DNA of 20,621 nt from Hydrogenophaga sp. (GCA_025458545.1 JALOSH010000071.1:1-20621), one strand, 5' to 3'; shown: positions 7,677 to 15,666, counted from the stretch's first letter. Notes: generated by a model from the letters alone, not told the origin. Translations and numbers: made by a program.

Positions 7677-7751
7677 CCCCCCTGCGCCGCTGCGCGGCCT
7701 CCCCCCGAGGGGACGACACCTTTGGCCGGGCAAAGCCCGTTCCGCGGTGTC
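7677..7751 (+). repeat. dispersed GC-rich hairpin repeat, copy B
   Basis: This copy begins 16 bases after the mtgA stop codon, in the sense direction. Its 37-base tail hairpin at 7715-7751 pairs GACACC with GGTGTC. The inner stem is CGGGC/GCCCG instead of CCGGC/GCCGG, a compensatory change relative to the other copies. The C-rich head and the CGCCGC/GCGCGG-type small hairpin are recognisable but diverged. Confidence 0.75.
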
Positions 7752-7805
7752 CCACGGTTCGGGCATCGCGCTCGTGGCACCCCAGTCTTGCACCAGGATG
7801 TGCTT

Positions 7806-8486
7806 ATGAACTGGCGCGCCCAAGCGATGAGCCTGTTCCTGCTGGGTCTGGTGCGCCTGCTCACCGGCGCGCAAGCGCGCTGGCATGGCTGCCCGCCCAA
7901 GGCCGAGCAACGCATTTACTTCGCCAACCACCAGAGCCATGCCGATCTGGTGCTGATCTGGGCCGCACTGCCCCAGGAGCTGCGCAGCATCACCCGCCCC
8001 ATCGCCGCCAAGGACTACTGGACCACCTCCCGCTTCAAACGCTGGATCACCACCGATGTGTTCAACGCGGTCTATGTCGACCGAGGAAATCGGGGTCAGA
8101 TTCCAATTTCGCCCGACCAGCCACCGCTGGCGCGCGAGAAATTGGAATCTGACCCCGATTCATCTGACCCGCTTCAGCCACTGATCGATGCGCTTGAAAG
8201 TGGCGACTCGCTGATCCTGTTTCCCGAGGGCACGCGTGGCCACGCCGAAGACCCGCAGACCTTCAAGAGCGGCCTGTACAACCTGGCGCGGCGGTTCCCC
8301 ACGGTGGTGCTGGTGCCCGCGTGGATTCACAACGTGCAGCGCGTGATGCCCAAGGGCGAGGTGGTCCCGGTGCCGGTGCTGTGCTCGGTCACTTTTGGCG
8401 AACCGGTGCAACCGGGAGCCAACGAAGACCGCGCGGCTTTTCTCACCCGGGCGCGCGCAGCCATGATGGCCTTGCGGGAGGTCTGA
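7806..8486 (+). CDS. 1-acyl-sn-glycerol-3-phosphate acyltransferase-like protein (PlsC family)
   Basis: The 226-residue protein carries the PlsC acyltransferase motifs: NHQSHAD at 41-47 (the NHx4D-type catalytic motif), VYVDR at 89-93 and FPEGTR at 139-144. Enzymes of this family transfer an acyl group to lysophosphatidic acid or related glycerolipids at the inner membrane. Residues about 94-119, directly after VDR, are encoded by a 23-bp perfect inverted repeat and its loop (8088-8160). They look like an insertion in the family alignment. The insert keeps the frame and all catalytic motifs remain, so the enzyme may still work. The start ATG at 7806 has AGGATG 7 to 8 bases upstream. The stop codon directly abuts the start of the CdsA-like gene, so the two are probably coupled. 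Confidence 0.88.
   Translation: MNWRAQAMSLFLLGLVRLLTGAQARWHGCPPKAEQRIYFANHQSHADLVLIWAALPQELRSITRPIAAKDYWTTSRFKRWITTDVFNAVYVDRGNRGQIPISPDQPPLAREKLESDPDSSDPLQPLIDALESGDSLILFPEGTRGHAEDPQTFKSGLYNLARRFPTVVLVPAWIHNVQRVMPKGEVVPVPVLCSVTFGEPVQPGANEDRAAFLTRARAAMMALREV
8088..8160 (+). repeat. REP-like palindromic element inserted in frame in the acyltransferase gene
   Basis: Two perfect 23-base arms (8088-8110 and 8138-8160) are inverted copies containing GGGGTCAGATTCCAATTTC. They enclose a 27-base centre that itself has a small hairpin, CCAGC-CACC-GCTGG at 8117-8130. The sequence resembles mobile REP elements associated with RAYT (REP-associated tyrosine transposases) in proteobacteria. That likeness is from memory. 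It encodes residues about 95-118 of the acyltransferase with no stop codon. No transposase is in the window. Confidence 0.85.
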
Positions 8487-9476
8487 ATGGGGCGATTCCT
8501 GCGCAGCCTCAGCCCCGAACAACAGGTCAGCCTGCTGTTTGTGCTGCTGTTCGGTCTGCTGCTGCTGGCCACGGTGGCCGGGTTGCTGCTGTCGCTGCGC
8601 GAACGCCGCCACCCCGATCCGGCGACCGGGGGTCGCACCCCACGACTCCAGGATTACCAGGCGCTGCTGCGCAACTCCTGGCTGATGGCGCTGGTGTTCT
8701 GGATCGGCTGGGCCGCAGGGGATGGCGTGGCCATCGTCTTGTTCGGGCTGGTGTCGTTTCTGGTCCTGCGCGAATTCATCAGCCTGTCGCCCACGCGGCG
8801 CGGCGACCACCGCAGCCTGGTGCTGGCCTTTTTTGTGGTGTTGCCGGTGCAGTACTGGCTGGTCTGGACGCGGCACTTCGACCTGTTCACCGTCTTCATC
8901 CCGGTCTATGTGTTCCTGGCCATTCCGGTGGTGAGCGCGCTGGCCAACGACCCGCAGCGCTTCCTGGAGCGCAACGCCAAGCTGCAGTGGGGCATCATGG
9001 TGTGTGTCTATGGCCTGAGCCACGTGCCGGCGCTGCTGTTGCTGGAGTTCCCACGCTTCGCCGGGCGCATGGCCTTTCTGGTCTTTTTTCTGGTGGCAGT
9101 GGTGCAGACCTGCATGCTGGTGCAGCATCTGGTGGCCCGGCGCCTGGCCGATCCGGTGGCACCGGCGATCAGCGAAAGCTTCCACTGGCGCAGCTGGGCT
9201 GCAGGCCTGGCAGCGGGCGGTCTGCTCGGCGGTTTGCTGGCCGGCATCACGCCGTTCAAACCCCTGGCAGCGCTGGCCATGGCGCTGGTCGCCTGCGCGG
9301 CGGGTTCGCTGGGACACCTGGTCATGAAAGCGATCAAGCGCGACCGCGGCGTCACCCACTGGGGCAGCGCGGGCCGCTCGGTCACCGGCGCGTCCGGCCT
9401 GCTCGACCGGGTCGACGCCCTGTGTTTCGCGGCGCCGGTGTTTTTCCACTCGGTCCGCTGGACCTTCGACCTCTGA
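8487..9476 (+). CDS. CdsA-like phosphatidate cytidylyltransferase
   Basis: The product has 329 residues and about eight hydrophobic segments. Its C-terminal motif [29 protein letters not shown] fits the CdsA signature, with the closing G-x-x-D-R-x-D. The family converts phosphatidate and CTP to CDP-diacylglycerol in the inner membrane. This copy resembles the accessory YnbB type rather than the housekeeping cdsA next to dxr and uppS, judged by its place beside a plsC-like gene. The start ATG at 8487 follows the preceding TGA with no gap, and GGGAGG lies 5-6 bases upstream inside the previous gene. Confidence 0.85.
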   Translation: MGRFLRSLSPEQQVSLLFVLLFGLLLLATVAGLLLSLRERRHPDPATGGRTPRLQDYQALLRNSWLMALVFWIGWAAGDGVAIVLFGLVSFLVLREFISLSPTRRGDHRSLVLAFFVVLPVQYWLVWTRHFDLFTVFIPVYVFLAIPVVSALANDPQRFLERNAKLQWGIMVCVYGLSHVPALLLLEFPRFAGRMAFLVFFLVAVVQTCMLVQHLVARRLADPVAPAISESFHWRSWAAGLAAGGLLGGLLAGITPFKPLAALAMALVACAAGSLGHLVMKAIKRDRGVTHWGSAGRSVTGASGLLDRVDALCFAAPVFFHSVRWTFDL

Positions 9477-9484
9477 GTCACCCC

Positions 9485-10033
9485 ATGCGCATCCTTGGCA
9501 TCGACCCCGGCCTGCAATGCACCGGCTTTGGCGTGGTGGACGCCGAAGGTGCGGCCCTGCACTACGTGGCCAGCGGCACCATACAAACCAGCCCGAAAGA
9601 CGGCGCCCTGCTGCCCGAGCGGCTGAAGATTCTGTTTGACGGCATCAGCGAGGTGGTGAAGCGCTACCAGCCCGAAGTGGCGGTGTGCGAGATTGTGTTC
9701 GTCAACGTCAATCCGCAGGCCACGCTGCTGCTGGGCCAGGCGCGCGGCTGCTGCCTCACCGCGCTGGTGGCCAACGGTCTGACCGTGGCCGAATACACCG
9801 CCCTGCAACTGAAAAAAGCCGTGGCCGGCCATGGCCGCGCCGACAAGGCGCAGATGCAGGAAATGGTCAAGCGCCTGTTGCAGTTGCCGGGTCTGCCCGG
9901 CAAGGACGCCGCCGACGCGCTGGGCCTGTGCATCACCCACGCACAGGTGGCGCGCTCAGTGGCGGCGATCAACAAGGTGAGCCCGCTGCAGGCGCGCACG
10001 CACGCGGCCTACAAGGGCGGGCGCAGCTACTGA
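9485..10033 (+). CDS. ruvC: Holliday junction endonuclease RuvC
   Basis: RuvC resolves Holliday junctions made during recombinational repair, acting with RuvA and RuvB. The 182-residue protein begins [16 protein letters not shown] with Asp7. The other catalytic acids are visible as Glu69 in [11 protein letters not shown] and Asp141 and Asp144 in [10 protein letters not shown], matching the four acidic residues of the E. coli enzyme. The start ATG at 9485 is 8 bases after the CdsA-like gene. ruvA and ruvB are not in the window. The gene converges on the metzincin-like lipoprotein gene with a 36-base gap that shows only a short palindrome (GCTGGCCAGC at 10045-10054) and no clear terminator. Confidence 0.97.
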   Translation: MRILGIDPGLQCTGFGVVDAEGAALHYVASGTIQTSPKDGALLPERLKILFDGISEVVKRYQPEVAVCEIVFVNVNPQATLLLGQARGCCLTALVANGLTVAEYTALQLKKAVAGHGRADKAQMQEMVKRLLQLPGLPGKDAADALGLCITHAQVARSVAAINKVSPLQARTHAAYKGGRSY

Positions 10034-10069
10034 AGTCCAGGGTCGCTGGCCAGCCGCTCTGTTCCGGCT

Positions 10070-12637
10070 TCAGCGCTGCAGGGTCAGCGTGACCCCGTTC
10101 AGGCCGTCTGAGAGGCCGATCTCGAACACGCCGCCTGCGGGCAAGTGGGCGGTGTCGAATGTGGCCTGACCACCCTGGGCCTGAAGGGCCAGCACGTGGC
10201 GCTGTCCGTCGGGCTGCACATGCTCGATGGTGGCCAGCGGGTACCGGGCAGCGTTCCAGGTGAAGGAGGTTCTGCTGCCCGCCACGCTGCGCTGAGCCCA
10301 AGGCGTGCTGTCGGGTGCGGAGGCTCCAGCGGCCTGGACCCGGGCGGGGGCGGCGCTGCGTTCGCCCAGGGTGCGGCCATCGCGCAGCAAGGCGATGCGG
10401 GCGATGCGGCCGGGATCGGGCAGCACACCGGTGAAGTGCAGGGTGGGGGTCTCGGCGTGATCGACCTCGGTGGCTTCGACCCGCACCCGAACGGTAGCGC
10501 CCGCGGTGGTGGTGACCTCCAGTTCGTAGGGCGACTCCTCGACCGGCGGCAACACACCGCGGCTCGGGGCTACCCGCTCGATGCGGGCGCCGCTTGCGGT
10601 GATGGAGCCATTGACCACCAGCAGCGGTTGTGGGGCCGATGCACTGGTGAACAGGCCCACATTGCCCAAGCCGCGCTGTGTCTCCAGGAAACCCTGAACC
10701 GCACGGTAATTGAAGTCAGAAAACCAAGCACCGCCGCAATAGCCCATGACGTCGGATGCGGTGACACCCGTGCCGGGCGCGACGATGTTGCGGGTGTTGC
10801 TGTCGAACAGGGGCACCGGCGGCATGGCCCCATTGGCGTAAGGGTAAGCCGGACCCGTCGGGGTGGTGCCGCAGGCGGTGTGACCTCGTGAGAAGTTGTG
10901 GCCCAGTTCGTGGACCATGATGCGCGCCCAGCTGGAGCGCGAGGCATCCCAACCCAGGCTGCTCAGGCTGGGCGACCTAGAGGTTGACGAGTTCACGTAG
11001 CCAATCCCTGCGGTACCCCCGCTGACCATCGGCCGCACCAGGCCGTAGTACAGCGTGGTGGGCGCTTCGCGGCGGCGCAGCTGGTCCAGTTCGGACAAGG
11101 CACTGCCCCATTCGGCGCTGGTGTCCACCCCGTCGGTCACGCTGGTCAGTGTGTAAGGCGCTCGGAACTGCACGGTGAGCTGGTCGCGCGCCAGCGGCAA
11201 GACCTTCGCCAGTTCATTGAGCACAGTGGTCTGGGTCGGCAGCGTGGGGGTGTTGCTGCCAGACACCAGCGGCACGATCACCACCGTCAAGCGGGTGGCC
11301 GAGCCCATGGAGGGACTGGCTTCCTGGCTGGTCCGGGCACCGATCAGGTTGTCCGGGTCCACATCGACCCGCACCCGCAAACCCGCTTCCACCCAAGCGG
11401 ACGGCAGTTGCACCCGGAACGTCTGGCCGAGGTTGTAGCGCTGGCTGTCGGGTGGTGTCTGCCCCTCGGCGAGCTGCGGCAACGTGGCCGGGCCCACCAT
11501 GTCCAGCGTGCCCAGAACCTGGGTGGCGTTGAACCCGGTCAGGCGCACCACCGGGGCGTTCCGGCCAGGCGTGGTGGCGTTCACATAAGCCCTGACCCAA
11601 GTCTCCTGGCCCGGGTTGAGCCGCTGGTAAGGATCGTTGGCCGCCTGGGACTGCACCTGGGCGAATTCAAGGCCGGAGATTTGAACCGGGTTGGTGCAAC
11701 CCGCCCCCACGATCAGATTGCCCGCGGCCACGCCGGGCTGGGAGAGCGATGTCAGCGCCACCGGCGCGCAGACCACACCGGCTGGCGCGGAGAACACGAT
11801 CTGGGTCGGGCTGCGGCTGTCGATGGGCACCGCCACACCGCCGACCGTCACGGTGTTCACTTCACCCAGACCCAGGCCGAACACGGTGACCGGATCGCCC
11901 GCAGCGGCCACCCGGTAGACCGACGCGGCGTTCACCACGATCCGGGGAATCACCGTGAAGTTGGCGCTGGAGCTCAGGGACTCGCCCGCTCCGACCAGCA
12001 GGGTGATGGGGCCGTTGCTGGCTCCCGAGGGCACGGTGAGGGTGAGGGCCAATGGGCTGCGTGCGGTGATCGAGGCGACGGTGGTGGTGCCGCTGAACTG
12101 AACCGCAGTGACCCGATCCAGCGCCCGTCCGCTCACGACCACACGACCCCCGGTCAGGGCAGACGCCGGAGAAAACCCGTCGAACACCACCGGAGCCAAA
12201 ACGGTCACGACCTGCGGCAGCACCTGGACCGCACCGCTGGTGTCCAGCACCGAGAGCTGGCCAGACACCGCGCCCACGGGCACGGACACCCGCAGGCTGG
12301 TACCCGTGTTCACACCCACCGGCGGCAGCGTCACGCCACCCAGCGTCACGCGAACGATGCGGTCGAGCAGTTGACCGCTCAGGGTCAATTCACCGCCCGT
12401 CACCACCGAGGTCGGGGCGACCTGGGTGACCGTGGGGGTCACAGCGGGCGGTGAGACTGGGGGTGAAGCGGGCGGTGAAGCGGGGGGAGTGGGCGCACTC
12501 GCGACCGGCTCCGGGCTGCTGCTTCCGCCGCCACCGCAGGCCACCAGCACCGCCATGGCGCTGGCCAGGGCGCAGCACCTCAGGAGGCGCATGCCGGTAC
12601 GACCATCCGCGGATATGCAGGGCTTCAACAACTTCAT
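10070..12637 (-). CDS. putative secreted lipoprotein metalloprotease with TIG/IPT domains
   Basis: The 855-residue protein has a lipoprotein signal ending in LVAC (Cys34) and a Ser/Pro-rich linker to about residue 67. Three TIG/IPT-like beta domains follow (about 68-148, 150-233, 233-313), with a further beta-rich segment after them. The catalytic-looking part has HELGHNFSRGH at 575-585. This is the HExxHxxxxxH zinc motif of metzincins, with Ser where the usual Gly stands. A Met-turn candidate, DVMGYC (Met631), is followed by WFSDFNYR. StcE-like M66 or reprolysin-like enzymes are the nearest families I can suggest. The role is probably proteolysis at or outside the outer membrane; the substrate is unknown. 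ATG 12637 is preceded by AGGAC. An internal ATG at 12592 would leave a more usual signal peptide and is a real alternative. Confidence 0.78.
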   Translation of the reverse strand: MKLLKPCISADGRTGMRLLRCCALASAMAVLVACGGGGSSSPEPVASAPTPPASPPASPPVSPPAVTPTVTQVAPTSVVTGGELTLSGQLLDRIVRVTLGGVTLPPVGVNTGTSLRVSVPVGAVSGQLSVLDTSGAVQVLPQVVTVLAPVVFDGFSPASALTGGRVVVSGRALDRVTAVQFSGTTTVASITARSPLALTLTVPSGASNGPITLLVGAGESLSSSANFTVIPRIVVNAASVYRVAAAGDPVTVFGLGLGEVNTVTVGGVAVPIDSRSPTQIVFSAPAGVVCAPVALTSLSQPGVAAGNLIVGAGCTNPVQISGLEFAQVQSQAANDPYQRLNPGQETWVRAYVNATTPGRNAPVVRLTGFNATQVLGTLDMVGPATLPQLAEGQTPPDSQRYNLGQTFRVQLPSAWVEAGLRVRVDVDPDNLIGARTSQEASPSMGSATRLTVVIVPLVSGSNTPTLPTQTTVLNELAKVLPLARDQLTVQFRAPYTLTSVTDGVDTSAEWGSALSELDQLRRREAPTTLYYGLVRPMVSGGTAGIGYVNSSTSRSPSLSSLGWDASRSSWARIMVHELGHNFSRGHTACGTTPTGPAYPYANGAMPPVPLFDSNTRNIVAPGTGVTASDVMGYCGGAWFSDFNYRAVQGFLETQRGLGNVGLFTSASAPQPLLVVNGSITASGARIERVAPSRGVLPPVEESPYELEVTTTAGATVRVRVEATEVDHAETPTLHFTGVLPDPGRIARIALLRDGRTLGERSAAPARVQAAGASAPDSTPWAQRSVAGSRTSFTWNAARYPLATIEHVQPDGQRHVLALQAQGGQATFDTAHLPAGGVFEIGLSDGLNGVTLTLQR

Positions 12638-12912
12638 GGCTACAGGTGTCCTGAGAACTCAGCAGACGGTGCTCAGGAAACACGGTGTTTCGCCGGGAAC
12701 GTCTCGCGCAGGGCGCCATTTTGAAGCGGAGCCCGATGACATCCGGCGTCCCGGTGCGAGAAACGACCAGGTGGCCAGACACGCGGCGCGTTTTGACGAC
12801 GGGCGGTGATGTCGAACAACACCCTCAGCGAGCGTGGTCTGGCGTCAGGCTCAGCGCCCCAGGTACTGCCCGGGCGTGGGGTCGGGCGGTGCGCCAGCGG
12901 TGGCGGCGCGGT
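12638..12912. other. intergenic region upstream of the lipoprotein gene
   Basis: These 275 bases separate two minus-strand genes and show no convincing gene. An imperfect inverted repeat (GTGTCCTGAG near 12646 and CTCAGGAAACAC near 12672) lies just before the lipoprotein start. I found no confident promoter, though one is expected here for that gene. Confidence 0.5.
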
Positions 12913-13089
12913 CTACAGCAGCCGCTCCAGCACCAGCACACCAAAAAAGCCCAGCGCTGCGATCACGGTCCACTTGAGGATGGTGATGCCCCAGGTTCGG
13001 AAGCGCTGCTGCCCGGTGCCGATGTAGAAGGCGAAACAAACGCCCGCTGCGATGAGCAGGAGGAAGATGGTGAACCTGAACAGCAGCAT
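12913..13089 (-). CDS. small two-helix membrane protein downstream of lpxC
   Basis: The frame encodes 58 residues starting MLLFRFTIFLLLIAAGVCFA. It has two hydrophobic segments (about 3-23 and 35-55) separated by a short polar turn, YIGTGQQRFRTWG. I do not recognise a named family. The ATG at 13089 lies 11 bases after the lpxC stop codon, which suggests cotranscription, although no good ribosome site is visible. The strong separation into two membrane helices and the tight linkage argue that it is real. Function is unknown; a role in the envelope is a guess from its neighbour. Confidence 0.6.
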   Translation of the reverse strand: MLLFRFTIFLLLIAAGVCFAFYIGTGQQRFRTWGITILKWTVIAALGFFGVLVLERLL

Positions 13090-13100
13090 GACCAGCCGAA

Positions 13101-14024
13101 TTACCAGGCCGGTGCCAGCTGTGCAAAGCCAGCGGGGGCGTCGCGGTCCTGCTCGAAGCTCACGGTCTCGTAGGCATCGGGCTGCGCCAGCAGGGCGCGC
13201 AGCAGCTGGTTGTTCATCGCGTGGCCGCTGCGGAAGGCGCTGTAGGCCGCGAGCAGCGGGTGGCCGATGATGTAGAGGTCGCCGATCGCGTCGAGGATTT
13301 TGTGTTTGACGAACTCGTCCTGGTAGCGCAGGCCGTCGGCGTTGAGCACCTTCACGTCGTCCATCACGATGGCGTTGTCCAGTCCACCACCCATGGCCAG
13401 TCCGTGGGACCGCATCATTTCCACGTCGCGCGTGAAGCCGAAGGTGCGCGCACGGGCGATCTCGCGCGCGTAGGTGCCAGCCCCCATGTCGAACTCCACA
13501 CGCTGGCCGGTGGAGGTCACGGCGGGATGGTCGAACTCGATCTCGAAAGCCAGCTTGTAACCGTGGAAGGGTTCGAGCCGCGCCCACTTGAGCGTGCGCC
13601 CTTCTCCCTCACGCACTTCCACCGCTTTCTTCACCCGAATGAAGCGCTTGGGCGCCTTCTGCGTGACGATGCCGGCGCTCTGCAGCAAGTACACGAAAGA
13701 CGCCGATGAGCCGTCCAGAATGGGCACCTCTTCGGCGGTGATGTCCACATAAAGATTGTCCAGCCCCAGCCCGGCGGCGGCGCTCATCAGGTGTTCGATG
13801 GTGTGCACCTTCACGCCACCGTTGGAAATGGTGGAAGCCAGTTTGGTGTCCGACACCGAATCGGCACGCACCGCGATCTCCACCGGCTCGGGCAGGTCCA
13901 CCCGACGGAACACGATGCCCGTGTCGGGCGCAGCGGGCCGGAGCGTCAGCTCCACCCGCTGACCGCTGTGCAGGCCGACGCCGACCGCCTTGGTCAGAGA
14001 TTTGAGAGTGCGTTGGGCAAGCAT
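13101..14024 (-). CDS. lpxC: UDP-3-O-acyl-N-acetylglucosamine deacetylase LpxC
   Basis: LpxC is the zinc enzyme for the committed step of lipid A synthesis, in the cytosol. The 307-residue product shows HTIEHLMSA with catalytic Glu77 and zinc ligand His78. [14 protein letters not shown] holds zinc ligands His241 and Asp245, and FRSGHAMNN holds catalytic His268. It is in the usual place after ftsZ at the end of the dcw cluster. It is separated from ftsZ by 216 bases filled by two inverted repeat copies, so it probably has its own promoter. AT-rich CATAAAAT at about 14031-14038 just before the start is a weak -10 candidate. Confidence 0.97.
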   Translation of the reverse strand: MLAQRTLKSLTKAVGVGLHSGQRVELTLRPAAPDTGIVFRRVDLPEPVEIAVRADSVSDTKLASTISNGGVKVHTIEHLMSAAAGLGLDNLYVDITAEEVPILDGSSASFVYLLQSAGIVTQKAPKRFIRVKKAVEVREGEGRTLKWARLEPFHGYKLAFEIEFDHPAVTSTGQRVEFDMGAGTYAREIARARTFGFTRDVEMMRSHGLAMGGGLDNAIVMDDVKVLNADGLRYQDEFVKHKILDAIGDLYIIGHPLLAAYSAFRSGHAMNNQLLRALLAQPDAYETVSFEQDRDAPAGFAQLAPAW

Positions 14025-14040
14025 GGTGTGATTTTATGTT

Positions 14041-14115
14041 CCCCCCGCGCCGCCTGCGGCGTCACCCCCCAGGGGACAACACCTGCGGCCCGGCGAAGCC
14101 GGTTCCGCGGTGTTC
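14041..14115 (+). repeat. dispersed GC-rich hairpin repeat, copy C1
   Basis: This is the best preserved copy. It has a C-rich head, the hairpin CGCCG-CCTG-CGGCG and a C4/G4 hairpin, followed by the 37-base tail hairpin at 14078-14114 (AACACC/GGTGTT, GCGG/CCGC, CCGGC/GCCGG). It points away from the lpxC start rather than following a stop codon. Its first 35 bases are a perfect inverted copy of 14197-14231. Confidence 0.82.
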
Positions 14116-14157
14116 TGGGGTCAACTCCCCCTCCGGTGCGCCGTGTCTTTACCCGAG

Positions 14158-14232
14158 GATGCGGTGGAACCGGCTTTGCCGGGCCACTCGCATCGCCCCC
14201 TGGGGGGTGACGCCGCAGGCGGCGCGGGGGGG
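14158..14232 (-). repeat. dispersed GC-rich hairpin repeat, copy C2
   Basis: This inverted copy starts about 9 bases after the ftsZ stop codon, in the ftsZ sense direction. Its 37-base hairpin at 14158-14194 pairs GATGCG with CGCATC where the other copies pair GACACC or AACACC with GGTGTC or GGTGTT. It also pairs GTGG with CCAC where others have GCGG with CCGC. Both arms changed together, so pairing is kept although sequence is not. With copy C1 it makes a long palindrome between ftsZ and lpxC. Confidence 0.82.
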
Positions 14233-14240
14233 GATTCCTC

Positions 14241-15410
14241 TCAATCGGCTTGTTTGCGCAAAAAGGCTGGGATCTCGAAGTCGTCCATGCCACCTGAAGC
14301 CAGCGCGTCCACCTTGGCCGCGGCCTGGGTGCGGTTGGTGCGCCAGACGCTGGGCACGCCCATGCCGGCGTAGTCGGGCTGGGCATGCCCGGCGTTCATC
14401 GCGCCCGGGCCGGCCACAGCGGCGTTCACGGTGGGCACGTTGAACGGCACATTGTCGGTGCCGGTGGTGGCGACCACGGTGACGCGCATTTCGTCGCCCA
14501 GGCTGTCGTCGTAGGCGGCACCGTAGATCACGTGCGCGTCGGGCGAAGCGTAGGCGCGGATGGTGTTCATCGCCAGCTTGGATTCCGACAGCTTGAGCGA
14601 ACCCTTGGCAGCGGTGACCAGCACCAGAACGCCCTTGGCGCCCGACAGGTCGATGCCTTCCAGCAGCGGGCAGGCCACGGCCTGCTCGGCGGCGATGCGC
14701 GCACGGTCTGGACCAGCGGCGACCGCCGTGCCCATCATGGCCTTGCCGGGCTCACCCATCACCGTGCGAACGTCTTCAAAGTCGACGTTCACGTTGCCGT
14801 ATTCGTTGATGATCTCGGCAATGCCGCCGACCGCGTTCTTCAGCACGTCGTTGGCATGGGCAAAGGCCTCGTCCTGCGTCACGTCGTCGCCCAGCACTTC
14901 GAGCAGTTTCTCGTTGAGCACCACGATCAGCGAATCCACGTTGGCTTCGAGTTCGGCCAGACCGTTGTCGGCATTGGTCATGCGGCGGCCGCCTTCCCAG
15001 TCGAACGGCTTGGTGACCACGCCCACGGTCAGGATGCCCATTTCCTTGGCCACGCGGGCGATCACCGGTGCCGCACCGGTGCCGGTGCCGCCGCCCATGC
15101 CAGCGGTGATGAACAGCATGTGGGCACCGTCGATGGCGGCGCGGATTTCGTCGATGGCCAGTTCGGCCGCGTCGCGGCCCTTCTCAGGCTTGCTGCCCGC
15201 GCCCAGGCCGGTGCCGCCGAGCTGGATGGTGCGCCCTGCCGAGCTGCGGGCCAGGGCCTGTGCATCGGTGTTGGCACAGATGAATTCCACGCCCTGCACG
15301 CTGCGCGCAATCATGTGGTCCACCGCATTGCCGCCGCCGCCACCCACGCCGATCACCTTGATCTGTGTGCCCAGGTTGAACTCTTCCACTTCAATCATTT
15401 CGATGCTCAT
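14241..15410 (-). CDS. ftsZ: cell division protein FtsZ
   Basis: FtsZ is the tubulin-like GTPase that forms the division ring at midcell. The 389-residue protein has CANTDAQAL at 45-53, the GTP-binding loop GGGTGTG at 106-112 and the T7-loop residues Asn208, Asp210 and Asp213 in NVDFEDV. The conserved C-terminal peptide DDFEIPAFLRKQAD binds FtsA and ZipA. The linker before it is short. The start ATG at 15410 has AGGAG 6 bases upstream. An in-frame ATG four codons later is less well placed. Unlike most dcw clusters, ftsA and ftsZ are 256 bases apart, with repeat copy D in the gap, so ftsZ may rely on its own promoter. Confidence 0.98.
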   Translation of the reverse strand: MSIEMIEVEEFNLGTQIKVIGVGGGGGNAVDHMIARSVQGVEFICANTDAQALARSSAGRTIQLGGTGLGAGSKPEKGRDAAELAIDEIRAAIDGAHMLFITAGMGGGTGTGAAPVIARVAKEMGILTVGVVTKPFDWEGGRRMTNADNGLAELEANVDSLIVVLNEKLLEVLGDDVTQDEAFAHANDVLKNAVGGIAEIINEYGNVNVDFEDVRTVMGEPGKAMMGTAVAAGPDRARIAAEQAVACPLLEGIDLSGAKGVLVLVTAAKGSLKLSESKLAMNTIRAYASPDAHVIYGAAYDDSLGDEMRVTVVATTGTDNVPFNVPTVNAAVAGPGAMNAGHAQPDYAGMGVPSVWRTNRTQAAAKVDALASGGMDDFEIPAFLRKQAD

Positions 15411-15584
15411 GCTTCTCTCCTGTTGGTGCCCTGGAACCGGGGTCCCGGGCGGTTTTCATTTAAAAAAGGGTTCGAATTCGGTCCGTTCTGCTGTGGGGCG
15501 CCTCAGCCAGGCGGTCCGGTGTGTTCGGAGCATCGCCATCGCCTTCGGCGCAATGTTCGTGGCGGGCCGCACGGGTCCAACCAA

Positions 15585-15663
15585 GGGACACCGTGGAACC
15601 GGCTTGGCCGGGCCAGAGGTGTCGCCCCCTTGAGGGGGTCGCGCACAGCGCGGCGGGGGTGAT
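15585..15663 (-). repeat. dispersed GC-rich hairpin repeat, copy D
   Basis: This inverted copy begins about 4 bases after the ftsA stop codon, in the ftsA sense direction. The tail hairpin at 15587-15623 pairs GACACC with GGTGTC and CCGGC with GCCGG, with one mismatch in the middle stem. The rest of the ftsA-ftsZ gap (15411-15584) has an AT-rich patch near 15458-15475 that could hold an ftsZ promoter, but no clear -35/-10 pair was found. Confidence 0.8.
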
Positions 15664-15666
15664 TCA

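Noticed and set aside
10034..10069. Bidirectional terminator in the ruvC / lipoprotein convergent gap
   Set aside because: Only a 10-bp loopless palindrome is present, with no T run on either strand.
12466..12510. Short tandem repeat GGCGGTGAAGC-like on the plus strand
   Set aside because: It encodes the Pro/Ser-rich linker of the lipoprotein, which explains the periodicity; it is not a CRISPR or satellite.
12646..12683. Imperfect inverted repeat GTGTCCTGAG / CTCAGGAAACAC before the lipoprotein gene
   Set aside because: The arms are short, imperfect and lack a T run. This could be chance.
15458..15475. T-rich run upstream of ftsZ as an intrinsic terminator
   Set aside because: The run of six T on the minus strand has no convincing stable stem immediately before it.
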